A DNA stretch of 18,460 nt, taken from the NCBI GenBank assembly GCA_958402075.1, contig CATXSD010000047.1:1-18460 (forward strand), given 5' to 3'. Of this stretch, positions 1 to 6,940 are shown one piece after another. How positions within the stretch are numbered: position 1 is the stretch's first letter; the number at the start of each line of letters is the position of its first letter. Made by a program: the position numbers and the translations under genes. Under the pieces are notes generated by a model. It searched no databases. It was not told the origin of the DNA and saw only the letters and a list, made by a program, of their open reading frames with translations. The stretch is from Mediterranea massiliensis. GTDB taxonomy: Bacteria > Bacteroidota > Bacteroidia > Bacteroidales > Bacteroidaceae.

Positions 1-81
1 GTATAGCTCCATTGTTTGCTGATGAATTTTGGGGTACGCGTTGACGAAGTCAGGATCTTTTGGAAATGGTGTAGATACCAT
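1..81 (-). CDS. Possible 5' end of an unrecognised gene, truncated by the window edge
   Basis: On the minus strand an ATG at 81-79 opens a frame that stays open to base 1. It encodes 27 residues beginning MVSTPFPKDPDFVNAY. An in-frame TAG lies five codons before the ATG, so this is the first available Met. The composition (Pro and acidic/aromatic mix, no low complexity) looks protein-like, but the visible part is too short to assign a family, and chance is not excluded. A TAnnTTTG-like -7 match on the minus strand (172-179) could drive it with a leader of about 85 bases. If real, the gene is divergent from the DUF4301 gene. Confidence 0.35.
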   Translation of the reverse strand, partial: MVSTPFPKDPDFVNAYPKIHQQTMELY

Positions 82-138
82 ATCAGGATTCTATTGCAGA
101 TTTTCCCTTATTTTCGCGTCTCTGTTACAGTTTTTTTG

Positions 139-146
139 TATTTTTG
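139..146 (+). promoter_or_regulatory. Putative Bacteroidales -7 promoter element for the DUF4301 gene
   Basis: TATTTTTG matches the Bacteroidetes -7 consensus TAnnTTTG and lies 47 bases before the ATG at 194. I found no good TTTG -33 box at the usual 19-21 base spacing. The surroundings are AT-rich, so a chance match is possible. Confidence 0.35.
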
Positions 147-193
147 GGCAATAAAAGAATGGAAGACGATTCAAAAATATAATAGATATTATT

Positions 194-1711
194 ATGATAA
201 CACAACAAGACAAAGAGATGCTTGCCCAAAAAGGCATCTCGGAACAACAAATTGCCGAACAGCTGGCTTGTTTTGAAAAAGGCTTTCCCTACCTGAAACT
301 GTATGCGGCCGCTTCGGTCGAGAATGGTATTCTGGCTCTTGATGCCGATGCTCAGAAAAAGTATCTGGATGCGTGGGAAGCCTATATGAAGACGGATAAA
401 GTGGTTGTGAAGTTTGTGCCGGCTTCGGGCGCAGCCAGCCGCATGTTCAAGAACTTGTTCGAATTTCTGGGAGCTGATTATGAGGCTCCCCAGACTACAT
501 TTGAGAAGACATTCTTTGAGAAAATTGAGAAATTCGCTTTTTATTCCGATCTGAATGAAGCTTGCCTGAAGACTGCAGGCCGGGGAATTCCGGAATTACT
601 GGCTGCAGGCAAATACAAAGCTGTTGTGTCGGCTTTGCTGGAGGCTGCGGGGCTGAATTATGGTTCTTTGCCAAAAGGCTTGTTGAAGTTTCACAAATAC
701 GAAGACGGCAACCGCACGCCGGTAGAAGAACATCTGGTGGAAGGCGCCCTTTATGCAGCCAACAAGAACGGAAAGGTGAACGTTCACTTTACCGTATCGC
801 CCGAACACCGGGCTTTGTTCAAGGCATTGGTCGATGAAAAGGCTTCCGCTTATGCCAAGAAATACGGAGTAGACTATAACGTCAGTTTCTCTGAACAGAA
901 ACCAAGTACCGATACAATCGCTGCGGATATGGAAAACAAGCCTTTCCGTGACAATGGAAAACTGCTTTTCCGTCCGGGAGGTCATGGCGCCTTGATTGAG
1001 AACTTGAATGACTTGGATGCCGATATCATCTTTATCAAGAACATTGACAATGTGGTACCCGACAAGATGAAGGGGGACACCGTTCTTTACAAGAAATTGA
1101 TTGCCGGTGTGCTGGTGGCTTTACAGCAGAAGACATTCAGCTATCTGCAGTTGCTGGACAGCGGGAAATACACTCACGACCAGGTGCTTGAGATTCTTCA
1201 GTTCTTGCAGAAGAACCTGCATTGCAAGAATCCGGAAGTGAAGAATCTCGATGTCTCCAAAATGGCCCTTTATTTGAAGAAGAAGCTGAACCTCCCGATG
1301 CGTGTCTGTGGTATGGTTAAGAACGTAGGTGAGCCTGGCGGTGGTCCGTTCCTGGCTTATAACAGTGACGGTACCATTTCTTTGCAGATATTGGAAAGCT
1401 CTCAGATAGACATGAAAGATCCGGTCAAGAAGGAAATGTTCGAGAAGGGGACTCACTTCAATCCGGTAGATCTGGTGTGCGCTGTGCGCGACTATAAAGG
1501 TCATAAGTTTGACTTGGTGAAGTACGTCGACAAGGCGACAGGATTCATTTCCTATAAATCGAAAAACGGCAAGGATCTGAAGGCGCTCGAATTGCCAGGG
1601 TTGTGGAACGGAGCGATGAGCGATTGGAATACAGTCTTTGTAGAAGTACCTTTGAGTACGTTCAATCCCGTGAAGACAGTCAACGATTTGTTGAGGGCAC
1701 AGCATCAGTAA
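194..1711 (+). CDS. DUF4301 family protein (nucleotidyltransferase-like fold)
   Basis: The product has 505 residues, no signal peptide and no membrane segment, so it is probably cytoplasmic. I recognise the DUF4301 family, common in Bacteroidetes, whose reaction is not established to my knowledge. Two stretches resemble sugar-nucleotide pyrophosphorylases. FVPASGAASRMFK (residues 74-86) sits where such enzymes carry their Gly-rich nucleotide loop followed by a basic residue. RPGGHGALIENL (from 260) followed by the acidic NIDN (283-286) resembles their nucleotide- and metal-binding segments. This points to an NTP-transferase-like fold, but that is inference. The ATG at 194 is the first good start after the putative -7 element. 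The gene ends at a hairpin with a T-rich tail before purT, so it may be its own transcription unit. The family call is fairly secure; the function is open. Confidence 0.8.
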   Translation: MITQQDKEMLAQKGISEQQIAEQLACFEKGFPYLKLYAAASVENGILALDADAQKKYLDAWEAYMKTDKVVVKFVPASGAASRMFKNLFEFLGADYEAPQTTFEKTFFEKIEKFAFYSDLNEACLKTAGRGIPELLAAGKYKAVVSALLEAAGLNYGSLPKGLLKFHKYEDGNRTPVEEHLVEGALYAANKNGKVNVHFTVSPEHRALFKALVDEKASAYAKKYGVDYNVSFSEQKPSTDTIAADMENKPFRDNGKLLFRPGGHGALIENLNDLDADIIFIKNIDNVVPDKMKGDTVLYKKLIAGVLVALQQKTFSYLQLLDSGKYTHDQVLEILQFLQKNLHCKNPEVKNLDVSKMALYLKKKLNLPMRVCGMVKNVGEPGGGPFLAYNSDGTISLQILESSQIDMKDPVKKEMFEKGTHFNPVDLVCAVRDYKGHKFDLVKYVDKATGFISYKSKNGKDLKALELPGLWNGAMSDWNTVFVEVPLSTFNPVKTVNDLLRAQHQ

Positions 1712-1725
1712 TAAACTTCTGGAAG

Positions 1726-1771
1726 GCCGTTTCAACAAGATGATTCTTGTTGGAAAGGTCTTCTTCTTTTG
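1726..1771 (+). terminator. Probable intrinsic terminator or attenuating hairpin between the DUF4301 gene and purT
   Basis: TTTCAACAAGA (1730-1740) pairs with TCTTGTTGGAAA (1745-1756) across a four-base TGAT loop, with one G-T pair; flanking GGCC and GGTC can extend the stem. A T-rich stretch, TTCTTCTTTTG, follows. The T-tract is interrupted, so termination may be partial and purT could be partly co-transcribed with the upstream gene. Confidence 0.5.
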
Positions 1772-1807
1772 TTGGAATATATACATTTATAATAGACAGA
1801 TAGTACG

Positions 1808-2974
1808 ATGAAGAAAATTTTGTTATTGGGTTCCGGTGAACTGGGCAAGGAATTTGTGATTGCTGCCCAGCGCAAGGGACAGTATATCATTGCCTGCGAT
1901 TCGTATGCGGGAGCTCCTGCGATGCAGGTGGCAGATGAGTGTGAAGTATTCAGCATGCTCGATGGCGATGCTCTGGAACGCGTTGTGCGCAAGCATCAGC
2001 CGGACATTATCGTTCCCGAAATTGAGGCTATCCGTACTGAACGCCTTTACGATTTCGAAAAGGAAGGCATTCAGGTGGTGCCCAGTGCGCGTGCGGTGAA
2101 CTTTACCATGAACCGTAAGGCTATCCGTGACTTGGCAGCCAAGGAACTTGGGCTGAAAACGGCGAAATACTTCTATGCGAAGTCGCTCGATGAACTGAAG
2201 GAAGCAGCTGCTAAGATAGGTTTCCCCTGCGTTGTGAAGCCACTGATGTCATCCTCGGGGAAAGGACAGTCGTTGGTGAAGAGTGCCGATGAACTGGAAC
2301 ATGCTTGGGAATATGGTTGCAACGGAAGTCGAGGTGACATCAAGGAACTGATTATTGAAGAGTTCATCAAATTTGATAGTGAGATTACCTTGCTTACGGT
2401 CACTCAGAAGAACGGGCCTACGCTGTTCTGCCCGCCCATCGGTCACGTGCAGAAAGGTGGTGACTATCGGGAGAGCTTCCAGCCTGCCCACATTGATCCT
2501 GCCCATCTGAATGAAGCGCAGGAGATGGCAGAGAAAGTAACCCGTGCCCTGACAGGTGCCGGTCTGTGGGGAGTGGAATTCTTCCTGAGCCATGAGAACG
2601 GTGTCTATTTCTCCGAACTTTCTCCCCGTCCGCACGATACGGGTATGGTGACCTTGGCCGGCACCCAGAATCTGAATGAATTTGAACTGCATCTGCGTGC
2701 TGTTTTGGGATTGCCTATTCCGAATATCAAACTGGAACGGATGGGAGCCAGTGCCGTTATCCTGTCGCCCATAGCCAGTCAGGAACGTCCCAACTACCGT
2801 GGCATGGAGGAAGTGACAAAGGCGGAAGATACGTATCTGCGCATTTTCGGCAAGCCCACTACGCGCGTCAACCGCCGTATGGGTGTGGTACTTTGCTATG
2901 CACCGCTGGGCAGTGACCTCGATGCGTTGCGCGACAAGACAAAGGCTTTGGCCGCCAAGGTAGAGGTCTATTGA
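1808..2974 (+). CDS. purT: Formate-dependent phosphoribosylglycinamide formyltransferase (GAR transformylase 2)
   Basis: PurT is an ATP-grasp enzyme of de novo purine synthesis. It uses formate and ATP, through formyl phosphate, to formylate GAR without a folate cofactor. The 388 residues match the family length (E. coli PurT has about 392). Visible landmarks are the N-terminal nucleotide-type loop GSGELGKE (8-15), the ATP-grasp Gly-rich loop SSSGKGQ (148-154), and FSELSPRPHDTGMVT (from 268) with E270 as a likely Mg-ATP ligand. The ATG at 1808 gives the expected N-terminus (MKKILLLGSGELGK). The upstream gap of 96 bases contains a hairpin but no convincing full promoter (TACATTTA at 1782-1789 is one base off the -7 consensus). 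A strong terminator follows the stop. The related ATP-grasp enzyme PurK is less likely, given the length and the PurT-type E-L-S-P-R-P-H-D-T-G signature. Confidence 0.95.
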   Translation: MKKILLLGSGELGKEFVIAAQRKGQYIIACDSYAGAPAMQVADECEVFSMLDGDALERVVRKHQPDIIVPEIEAIRTERLYDFEKEGIQVVPSARAVNFTMNRKAIRDLAAKELGLKTAKYFYAKSLDELKEAAAKIGFPCVVKPLMSSSGKGQSLVKSADELEHAWEYGCNGSRGDIKELIIEEFIKFDSEITLLTVTQKNGPTLFCPPIGHVQKGGDYRESFQPAHIDPAHLNEAQEMAEKVTRALTGAGLWGVEFFLSHENGVYFSELSPRPHDTGMVTLAGTQNLNEFELHLRAVLGLPIPNIKLERMGASAVILSPIASQERPNYRGMEEVTKAEDTYLRIFGKPTTRVNRRMGVVLCYAPLGSDLDALRDKTKALAAKVEVY

Positions 2975-3000
2975 TAAAGATACTTTAGCATTAAATGGGA

Positions 3001-3037
3001 AGGCACGCTGATGAGACAGGTTCAGCGTGCCTTTTTT
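3001..3037 (+). terminator. Intrinsic terminator after purT
   Basis: AGGCACGCTG (3001-3010) and CAGCGTGCCT (3023-3032) form a perfect 10-bp stem with a 12-base loop, followed by six T (3032-3037). The flanks AATGGGA (2994-3000) and TCCCATT (3042-3048) are also complementary, so the structure may act in both directions on purT and the converging ispE. Its right flank overlaps the ispE stop codon. Confidence 0.85.
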
Positions 3038-3046
3038 GTTCTCCCA

Positions 3047-3880
3047 TTACTTCAGATTCAGTTTGAATACTTGACTGTCTGTACCGAAGTCAACATCGGG
3101 TAGCACAACGTCAGGAGCGAACAGACCGTAGACCGAAGAGCCTGAACCGCTCATCGAGGCATAGACGGCTCCCAGGCGGTAGAGCTCTGTCTTGATGTCG
3201 CCGATAGCCGGGAATTGAGGGAACACACTCTCTTCGAAGTCGTTTATCATATAGTCCTTCCAACTTTCCACGGGTTGGTTGATGAGGTCTCTCAAATTGC
3301 GTTCCGGGTGGCGGGGACGAATGCGGGCGAAGGCGTCGCGGGTGGAAACGAAGATATTCGGTTTTACCAGCAGCAGTTGCCAGCCGGCCAGCGAGAGTTC
3401 TACTGGCGAGAAGATATTCCCGATGCCCTCGGCGTATGTCGGTTGGTTGCGGACAAAGAAGGCACAGTCAGCTCCCAGCCGGGCGGCGTATGCTTCCAGT
3501 TGGTCGTCTGTCAGGTTCAGCCGGTACATCCGGTTCAGCAGTTTCAGCATGAAGGCGGCATCGGCCGAACCGCCTCCCAGCCCTGCACCCGACGGGATGT
3601 GCTTGTGCAGATAGATGTCTACAGGAGGCAGGTGGTAGGTTTCGTCCAGCAGTTTGTAGGCCTTTACCACCAGGTTGTTTTCCGCATCTCCTTCGATGGA
3701 CAGTCCGCTCTGTGAGAGCGAATAGCAGCCCGGCCCTTCCTTGCGGGGACAGGCTTCCAGGGCATCCTCCAGTGGGATGGGGTAGAAGATAGTTTCCAGG
3801 TTGTGGTATCCGTCGGGACGTTTCTCAGTGATGTTCAGTCCCAGATTTATTTTGGCATTCGGAAAAGTAATCATACGCAT
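3047..3880 (-). CDS. ispE: 4-diphosphocytidyl-2-C-methyl-D-erythritol kinase
   Basis: IspE is the GHMP-family kinase that phosphorylates the 2-hydroxyl of CDP-methylerythritol in the cytoplasmic MEP pathway of isoprenoid precursor synthesis. The 277 residues fit the family. N8-A-K10-I-N-L carries the conserved lysine, RPDGYH (21-26) is a family signature, and IPSGAGLGGGSADAA (95-109) is the GHMP phosphate-binding loop. GADCAFF (136-142) supplies the likely catalytic Asp138, and MSGSGSS near the C-terminus is the third GHMP motif. Two in-frame starts are possible, M1 at 3880 and M3 at 3874; either leaves a short leader after the -7 element at 3903-3910. The gene is divergent from dnaB and convergent with purT, sharing the terminator region with the latter. 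Confidence 0.96.
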   Translation of the reverse strand: MRMITFPNAKINLGLNITEKRPDGYHNLETIFYPIPLEDALEACPRKEGPGCYSLSQSGLSIEGDAENNLVVKAYKLLDETYHLPPVDIYLHKHIPSGAGLGGGSADAAFMLKLLNRMYRLNLTDDQLEAYAARLGADCAFFVRNQPTYAEGIGNIFSPVELSLAGWQLLLVKPNIFVSTRDAFARIRPRHPERNLRDLINQPVESWKDYMINDFEESVFPQFPAIGDIKTELYRLGAVYASMSGSGSSVYGLFAPDVVLPDVDFGTDSQVFKLNLK

Positions 3881-3902
3881 TTCATGTTAGCGGTTGTACG
3901 TG

Positions 3903-3934
3903 CAAATGTAGCAATAAACCGTCGAACTGCCACA
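3903..3934 (-). promoter_or_regulatory. Putative ispE promoter
   Basis: On the minus strand TACATTTG (3903-3910) matches the -7 consensus TAnnTTTG exactly. TGTG (3931-3934) lies 20 bases upstream at the place of the TTTG -33 box. The predicted start of transcription leaves about 15-20 bases before the ispE ATG. Confidence 0.6.
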
Positions 3935-3988
3935 TAAACGTTTCATAAAAAGACATCGTTGAAAGGATAGAGTATGGAGAATTTCCCG

Positions 3989-3996
3989 TATCTTTG
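3989..3996 (+). promoter_or_regulatory. Putative dnaB promoter -7 element
   Basis: TATCTTTG is an exact TAnnTTTG match 67 bases before the GTG start. No convincing TTTG box lies 19-21 bases upstream. The leader that follows contains two mutually exclusive short hairpins: CCCTTT/AAAGGG (4001-4006 with 4012-4017) or GCCC/GGGC closing a GAAA tetraloop (4007-4018). Confidence 0.5.
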
Positions 3997-4063
3997 TTTC
4001 CCCTTTGCCCGAAAGGGCCAGGAACATACTTTGTCAATTTTCTAAACCGTTATATATCAGACC

Positions 4064-5620
4064 GTGGCAGAACAGAAACGAAACATACGCACGTCGCGAA
4101 GCAAAACGCCGCAGCCGGTGACCGACTACGGACGCATACAACCCCAGGCTCCCGAACTTGAGGAGGCCGTGCTGGGTGCATTGATGATTGAGAAGGATGC
4201 CTATTCGTTGGTGAGCGAAATCCTGCGGCCGGAGTCATTCTACGAACACCGGCATCAGCTGATTTACGCCGCCATTACAGACCTGGCCATCAACCAGAAG
4301 CCGGTTGATATCCTGACCGTCAAGGAGCAGCTTTCCAAGCGGGGAGAGCTGGACGAGGTGGGAGGACCCTTCTATCTGGCACAGCTCAGCAGCAAGGTGG
4401 CTTCGTCGGCGCACATCGAATACCATGCCCGTATCATTGCTCAGAAGGCGTTGGCCCGCGAACTCATCACCTTTACAAGCAACATCCAGACGAAGGCTTT
4501 CGACGAAACCATCGATGTGGACGACCTGATGCAGGAAGCGGAAGGAAAACTCTTTGAGATTTCCCAGCAGAACATGAAGAAGGACTATACGCAGATCAAT
4601 CCCGTTATCTCCGAAGCCTACCAGCTGATACAGAAGGCCGCCGCGCGTACCGATGGTCTGAGCGGACTGGAAAGCGGATTTACCAAGCTCGATAAGATGA
4701 CTTCAGGCTGGCAGAACTCCGACCTGATTATTATCGCTGCCCGTCCGGCCATGGGTAAGACGGCCTTCGTGCTGTCCATGGCTAAGAACATTGCAGTGAA
4801 CTATCATAATCCCGTAGCCCTGTTCTCGCTTGAAATGAGCAATGTACAGCTGGTGAACCGTCTGATATCGAACGTCTGCGAGATTCCGAGCGAGAAAATC
4901 AAGAGCGGCCAGCTGGCCGATTACGAGTGGCAGCAGCTGGACTACAAGCTGCGAGACCTGATAGACGCCCCGCTCTACGTGGACGACACACCGTCGCTTT
5001 CGGTCTTCGAATTGCGAACCAAGGCCCGCCGTCTGGTGCGCGAGCATGGTGTGAAGCTCATCATCATCGACTACCTTCAGCTGATGAATGCCAGCGGCAT
5101 GTCTTTCGGTAGTCGTCAGGAAGAAGTGAGCACCATCTCGCGTTCACTTAAAGGACTGGCCAAGGAACTGAACATTCCCATCATTGCCTTGTCGCAGTTG
5201 AACCGTGGTGTGGAGAATCGTGAAGGTGAGGAGGGAAAACGTCCGCAGTTGAGCGACCTTCGTGAGTCGGGAGCCATCGAGCAGGATGCCGATATGGTGT
5301 GCTTCATCCATCGTCCCGAGTACTACAAGATATATACTTCGGCCGACGGTACCGACCTGCGCGGTATGGCTGAAATCATCATTGCCAAGCACCGTAACGG
5401 TGCGGTGGGAGATGTCCGCCTGAAGTTTATCGGACAGTATACCCGTTTCCAGAATCCCGAGGACGACTTGGTTATTCCTCCTCCCAGCGAGGGCGGCGGA
5501 ACCACGTTCGGTTCGCGCATGAATGCACCGATAGGCAGTCCGGCCACACCTCCGCCTCCTACCGAGGCCGACTTCAATCCGTTCGGTGGAGGGGGGAGCG
5601 ACGGGTCCGTTCCTTTCTGA
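4064..5620 (+). CDS. dnaB: Replicative DNA helicase DnaB
   Basis: DnaB is the hexameric 5'-3' helicase that unwinds DNA at the replication fork and partners primase. The product has 518 residues, slightly longer than usual because of extra tails. The N-terminal domain starts near PQAPELEEAVLGALM (27-41). The RecA-like domain carries Walker A ARPAMGKT (226-233, Lys232) and Walker B LIIID (332-336, Asp336), and further on the LSQLNRGVENR and DLRESGAIEQDADM motifs of DnaB. The start is GTG at 4064; no in-frame ATG precedes the conserved N-terminal domain. There is no intein. The C-terminal 50 residues are Gly/Pro-rich and end in DFNPFGGGGSDGSVPF, which recalls the SSB C-terminal tip. The gene is alone on its strand; a hairpin lacking a T-tract follows it. 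Confidence 0.96.
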   Translation: MAEQKRNIRTSRSKTPQPVTDYGRIQPQAPELEEAVLGALMIEKDAYSLVSEILRPESFYEHRHQLIYAAITDLAINQKPVDILTVKEQLSKRGELDEVGGPFYLAQLSSKVASSAHIEYHARIIAQKALARELITFTSNIQTKAFDETIDVDDLMQEAEGKLFEISQQNMKKDYTQINPVISEAYQLIQKAAARTDGLSGLESGFTKLDKMTSGWQNSDLIIIAARPAMGKTAFVLSMAKNIAVNYHNPVALFSLEMSNVQLVNRLISNVCEIPSEKIKSGQLADYEWQQLDYKLRDLIDAPLYVDDTPSLSVFELRTKARRLVREHGVKLIIIDYLQLMNASGMSFGSRQEEVSTISRSLKGLAKELNIPIIALSQLNRGVENREGEEGKRPQLSDLRESGAIEQDADMVCFIHRPEYYKIYTSADGTDLRGMAEIIIAKHRNGAVGDVRLKFIGQYTRFQNPEDDLVIPPPSEGGGTTFGSRMNAPIGSPATPPPPTEADFNPFGGGGSDGSVPF

Positions 5621-5647
5621 TTTTGCAAGAAATGATTTTCTCAATTC

Positions 5648-5702
5648 CTGCCCGAAAGTCTTCTTGAATGTAACAGCTATGGCATCGTGAACTTTCGGGC
5701 AG
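5648..5702. terminator. Inverted repeat between the convergent dnaB and cbiK-like genes
   Basis: CTGCCCGAAAGT (5648-5659) and ACTTTCGGGCAG (5691-5702) are perfect 12-bp inverted copies with a 31-base spacer, in the 98-base gap between two convergent genes. The position suggests a bidirectional terminator, but neither strand shows a T-run right after the stem and the loop is long. It could instead be an mRNA 3'-end stabiliser. Confidence 0.5.
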
Positions 5703-5718
5703 GTAGAAATTCCTTTCT

Positions 5719-6909
5719 TTATTGATAATCTTTCCCGTTTTCCCAGGCATCGGCATCCCATTGCTCACGCAGATGCTTCACCCAAATCTGTCGGATTGCG
5801 GGATAACTCCCTAGGGCACGGATGCCACAGCCTTCGGCAATGCCGTGGTCGGCTCCGGCTTGTGCGATGGGGTGTGACTCGAATTCTCCCTGTACCTGGA
5901 ATCCGATCTTCTCCAGACGTTCGCGCCAGCTGAACTTGTTGGTGCTCAAATCCACCTGATTTATGTCAGAACCTTCGGCCAGGGCTTCCAGTCCCCAAAG
6001 GTCGTTGTGGGCATGGTCTCCGGCGATGGACATGAACGGAGCAATATAGACCTTCACGTCGCCAGGTTGCAGGCCGTTGTTGTCGCAATACTGCATCACT
6101 TGGGAATAGATGCAGTCGGGGTATTGGCTGCGGACGATGGTTGCATCGGTAATGCGGTTCGCCGGATTTTCCTCTACTTCCTTGGGCCAAAACAGCATGT
6201 CTCCATAGTCTACGGTGCCTACAAAGATATTCTTGTTTTCCGCTTTGGCCTGCAAGGCTTTTTGCACGTCGGCATACTTGTGGTTGGCGTTGTAGTTCTC
6301 GTCCGGATTGCCGTGACCCATCAGCAGGACGATGCTGTGGCGGTCGGCCAGCTGGGACGAATAATGCTTGTACAGGACGTCGGCTACGGCTTCGGTGTCT
6401 TCGTCGTCGGCCAGCAGGTTGGCGCCTTTCAGCACGTCGATGTTCGGGAACCACTGGATCATGAAATACTTCTTGATGTCTGTGTTCATCAGGGAGAGGT
6501 ATTCCTCACCGGGGATGACGTGGAGGGACTGCACGGCCACGCGAGTGTAACCGGCGTTGCCGATGGCCTTCAGCCATTGGTCCAGTTCATAGCGCTGGAT
6601 GCCCGTGGAAGCCTGTACACGGTTGATGCAGGTGCGGGAGGTGAACGACATGTAGATGTCTACATCGGGGAAAGCGGCCTTGAAGTCGCCGATGATGTCG
6701 TCGTACACCGAAAGGGATTCATTGTAGGTGCTTCCAAAGGTGCAGAGCAGCAGGGCCGTGTCGTGCTGTTTGGTCTGGGTGACCTCTTGCTGGGCTGGGT
6801 TCAGGGTACTTTCTTCATGGTCTTTGTCGCTGCACGAGGCAAGGCCTGTGCACAGGATGGCTGCCGCGAGGACTGCCATCCGGCTGGATGAAATGAAACT
6901 TTTGTTCAT
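5719..6909 (-). CDS. cbiK: CbiK-like sirohydrochlorin cobaltochelatase, lipoprotein-anchored
   Basis: CbiK chelatases insert Co2+ into sirohydrochlorin (anaerobic B12 route). I take ATG 6909 (396 aa) because it begins a lipoprotein signal: KSFISSSRMAV, a hydrophobic stretch, then LASC with Cys26. The frame opens upstream at 6975, but those 22 residues are not signal-like. Acidic residues after the Cys (SDKDHEE) resemble Bacteroidetes surface-export signals. The chelatase domain has TFGSTYNES (like SFGTSYHDT of Salmonella CbiK, from memory), SLHVIPGEEY with His130, GHG with His199, VGTVDYG with Asp234, and AGDHAHND with His299. His199 and His299 match the metal-binding His pair of CbiK; Asp234 aligns by eye with its Glu ligand. 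An insertion of about 30 residues lies between Asp234 and His299. The gene follows the TonB receptor by 31 bases, so it is probably under the same riboswitch. Heme or another tetrapyrrole are alternative substrates. Confidence 0.88.
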   Translation of the reverse strand: MNKSFISSSRMAVLAAAILCTGLASCSDKDHEESTLNPAQQEVTQTKQHDTALLLCTFGSTYNESLSVYDDIIGDFKAAFPDVDIYMSFTSRTCINRVQASTGIQRYELDQWLKAIGNAGYTRVAVQSLHVIPGEEYLSLMNTDIKKYFMIQWFPNIDVLKGANLLADDEDTEAVADVLYKHYSSQLADRHSIVLLMGHGNPDENYNANHKYADVQKALQAKAENKNIFVGTVDYGDMLFWPKEVEENPANRITDATIVRSQYPDCIYSQVMQYCDNNGLQPGDVKVYIAPFMSIAGDHAHNDLWGLEALAEGSDINQVDLSTNKFSWRERLEKIGFQVQGEFESHPIAQAGADHGIAEGCGIRALGSYPAIRQIWVKHLREQWDADAWENGKDYQ

Positions 6910-6940
6910 ACGTTTGAGTTTTTGGGTTAATAATATGAGT

